Shown here one piece after another: positions 62,780 through 64,000 of a stretch of 64,000 bases of DNA. The stretch comes from Microbacterium aerolatum (GTDB lineage Bacteria; Actinomycetota; Actinomycetes; Actinomycetales; Microbacteriaceae), in assembly GCF_007988825.1 (NCBI RefSeq), contig NZ_BJUW01000011.1, forward strand, positions 30,334-94,333, written 5' to 3'. Under the pieces are notes generated by a model, which was given only the letters and a program-made list of their open reading frames with translations, was not told where the DNA came from and made no database searches. Position numbers and translations under genes: made by a program. The first letter of the stretch is position 1, and the number at the start of each line of letters is the position of its first letter.

Positions 62780-64000
62780 GTGTGGCGACGTGAAGACAAA
62801 GCTGCGGATGCCGCAGCAGCGGAAGCCGCGATGACGCTCGATGATCGGCAGGACGATCCCGGCGCCGTCGTCGTGGCACACATCGCCGACGCCGAGCGCA
62901 CTCGTCTGCGCGCCGAAGCCGCCGATCTGGGCGGCCGTTCGCCGCTGGTGACCTACCGCGACACCGTCGAGGGCGGCATCGACATCTCCAAGGCGCACCC
63001 CGGGAGCCTGCCGCAGTTCATCACCGGCAAGTCGACACTGCTGTCGAATCTGTTCCGTGACGAGGTGGGCCTTCGCACCGCACGCCTGGCGGCAGAACGC
63101 ATCACCGCGAAGAACACCGAACTGCGCACAGTGCGCGGCATCGACGCCGTCCACCTCGCGGTCGGACTCGCCGGCTGGCGCATCGGCGGCGCAGACTTCG
63201 CCGCTCCCGTGCTGCTGCGTCCGCTCGCGATCCGGCGGCATCACACCGACTACGAACTGAAGCTGCACGGCGCGTTCGTGGTGAACCCCGAGCTCGTGCG
63301 CGTGGCCAGGGAGCACTTCGGGATCACGATCGACGCCGAGGCCCTGGCATCCCTCGCCTACGACGGCGGCATCTTCAAACCGCAGCCGGTCATCGACCGC
63401 CTGCGTGCGGCGACCCAGTCCATCGACACGTTCGCTGTGCTCCCCAGGCTGGTCGTCTCGACGTTCGCCGACGTCGGCGCCTCGATGGCCCGCGACAGCA
63501 GCACTCTCGACCACCAGCTGCTCAACGCCCTCGCCGGCCACGCCGCCGACCGCGAGCAGGTCACGGCGGCGCGCGCGCAGCCGCCCGTCACCAGCCCGGA
63601 CGACCGTGCCCCGGCATCCGACACGCTGCTGCTCGACGCCGACGCGGAGCAGGAATCCGTGCTCGCGCGCATCTCGGCCGGGCATTCTGTCGTCGTCGCG
63701 ACGCTGCCGGGAACCGGCGGGACGCAGACGGTGATCAACGCTCTCGGCGAGCTGGTGCGTGCCGGAAAGCGCGTGCTGGTGGTCTCGGCGCGGCGCTCGA
63801 CTCTGGAGGGCGTCCGTCACCGCCTCAGCGGCATCGGCCTCGACAGTCTGGCGGTCTCGCCGGGCAGCATCCGTCGCGATCTCGTGCGCGCCATCGGCCG
63901 CAACGAGAAGGCGACCGCGCCGAAGATCAGCGATGTCGACGACGCACTCGTGCGCCTGCGCAGCGTGCTCATCGACTACCGCAAGGCGCTCACGGCACCC
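62780..64000 (+). CDS. helicase-like ATP-binding protein (3' end outside window)
   Basis: At least 407 residues; continues beyond the window. The GTG start stands 6 nt after TAGTCT, a leaderless arrangement. The first 290 residues are a novel-looking domain (AHPGSLPQFITGKSTLLSNL, VRGIDAVHLAVGLAGWRIGG). Then comes VVVATLPGTGGTQTVINALG, a Walker A-like loop with Gly instead of Lys, and KRVLVVSARRSTLEGVRHRL, as in UvrD/Upf1-type helicases. A known actinobacterial family; whether it hydrolyses ATP is unclear. Confidence 0.75.
   Translation, partial: MWRREDKAADAAAAEAAMTLDDRQDDPGAVVVAHIADAERTRLRAEAADLGGRSPLVTYRDTVEGGIDISKAHPGSLPQFITGKSTLLSNLFRDEVGLRTARLAAERITAKNTELRTVRGIDAVHLAVGLAGWRIGGADFAAPVLLRPLAIRRHHTDYELKLHGAFVVNPELVRVAREHFGITIDAEALASLAYDGGIFKPQPVIDRLRAATQSIDTFAVLPRLVVSTFADVGASMARDSSTLDHQLLNALAGHAADREQVTAARAQPPVTSPDDRAPASDTLLLDADAEQESVLARISAGHSVVVATLPGTGGTQTVINALGELVRAGKRVLVVSARRSTLEGVRHRLSGIGLDSLAVSPGSIRRDLVRAIGRNEKATAPKISDVDDALVRLRSVLIDYRKALTAP

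Noticed and set aside
42102..64000. genomic island or prophage after tRNA-Arg
   Set aside because: No integrase, no repeat of the tRNA end that I could see, no GC drop and no phage genes; only the gene content is accessory.

Overview
This window is a contiguous piece of chromosome from a high-GC Gram-positive actinobacterium, most likely a Microbacterium or a close relative in the Microbacteriaceae. The evidence is the very high GC, the actinobacterial gene sets (lpqE-carD-ispDF-cysS-rlmB, phoU/senX3-regX3, lsr2, the XPB helicase pair, DUF3263/LytR_C next to groEL) and the absence of prophage, insertion sequence or CRISPR signals. About 75 protein genes and two tRNA genes are supported. Many start codons follow a -10-like hexamer by exactly 6 nt, which indicates leaderless mRNAs; this pattern helped to choose several starts.

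Region 1 (1-9.6 kb) covers phosphate and nitrogen control and housekeeping: the 5' part of ppk1, the orphan regulator glnR, small membrane proteins, a nitrobindin-like protein, a YgfZ-type folate-binding protein, a methyltransferase, gpmA, and phoU diverging from senX3-regX3 across a clear PHO-box array. Region 2 (9.6-15.6 kb) is the conserved lpqE / carD / ispDF (one fused protein) / GNAT / cysS / rlmB block plus a small NAD-binding protein. Region 3 (15.6-26.5 kb) holds a DUF4032 kinase-like protein, a sugar ABC-transporter ATPase, a thioredoxin-fold protein without catalytic cysteines, tRNA-Thr, a PknB-type kinase, a tyrosine phosphatase, an HMCES/YedK protein, a YdcZ exporter, nitroreductase-msrB, and DUF2332/DUF3263/LytR_C genes.

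Region 4 (26.5-42.1 kb) has groEL behind a perfect CIRCE element plus a second, degenerate one, a WXG100 protein, a PhoP/PhoR-like two-component pair, a TetR/hydrolase divergon with a well-defined operator, XPB helicase with its partner, a cold-shock protein overlapping a DUF3027 acidic protein, serC, a DtxR-type regulator with an iron box, an M23 peptidase with a long leader, a tiny Cys-rich ORF, an HNH nuclease, an isochorismatase and tRNA-Arg.

Region 5 (42.1-64 kb), after tRNA-Arg, looks more accessory: DUF1254/1214 and hypothetical genes, an SLC13 permease, a decayed SLC13/YfcC pair joined by a deletion, a haloacetate-dehalogenase-like hydrolase, a zinc alcohol dehydrogenase, YihY/BrkB, an APC permease, a lipoprotein-CDF operon, an AraC regulator, small acidic proteins, an MMPL/MarR divergon with a perfect palindromic operator, lsr2, a RamA-like regulator divergent from DUF485-actP, a methyltransferase-like protein lacking the catalytic cysteine, and the start of a helicase-like ATPase that runs off the end.

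I found no complete new multi-gene system. The most interesting leads are the 36-residue Cys-rich ORF whose end lies inside a terminator, the two genes whose best start is ATC, the Cys-to-Val alkyltransferase-like protein, the Cys-less DsbA-like protein, and several unusually clear regulatory sites.
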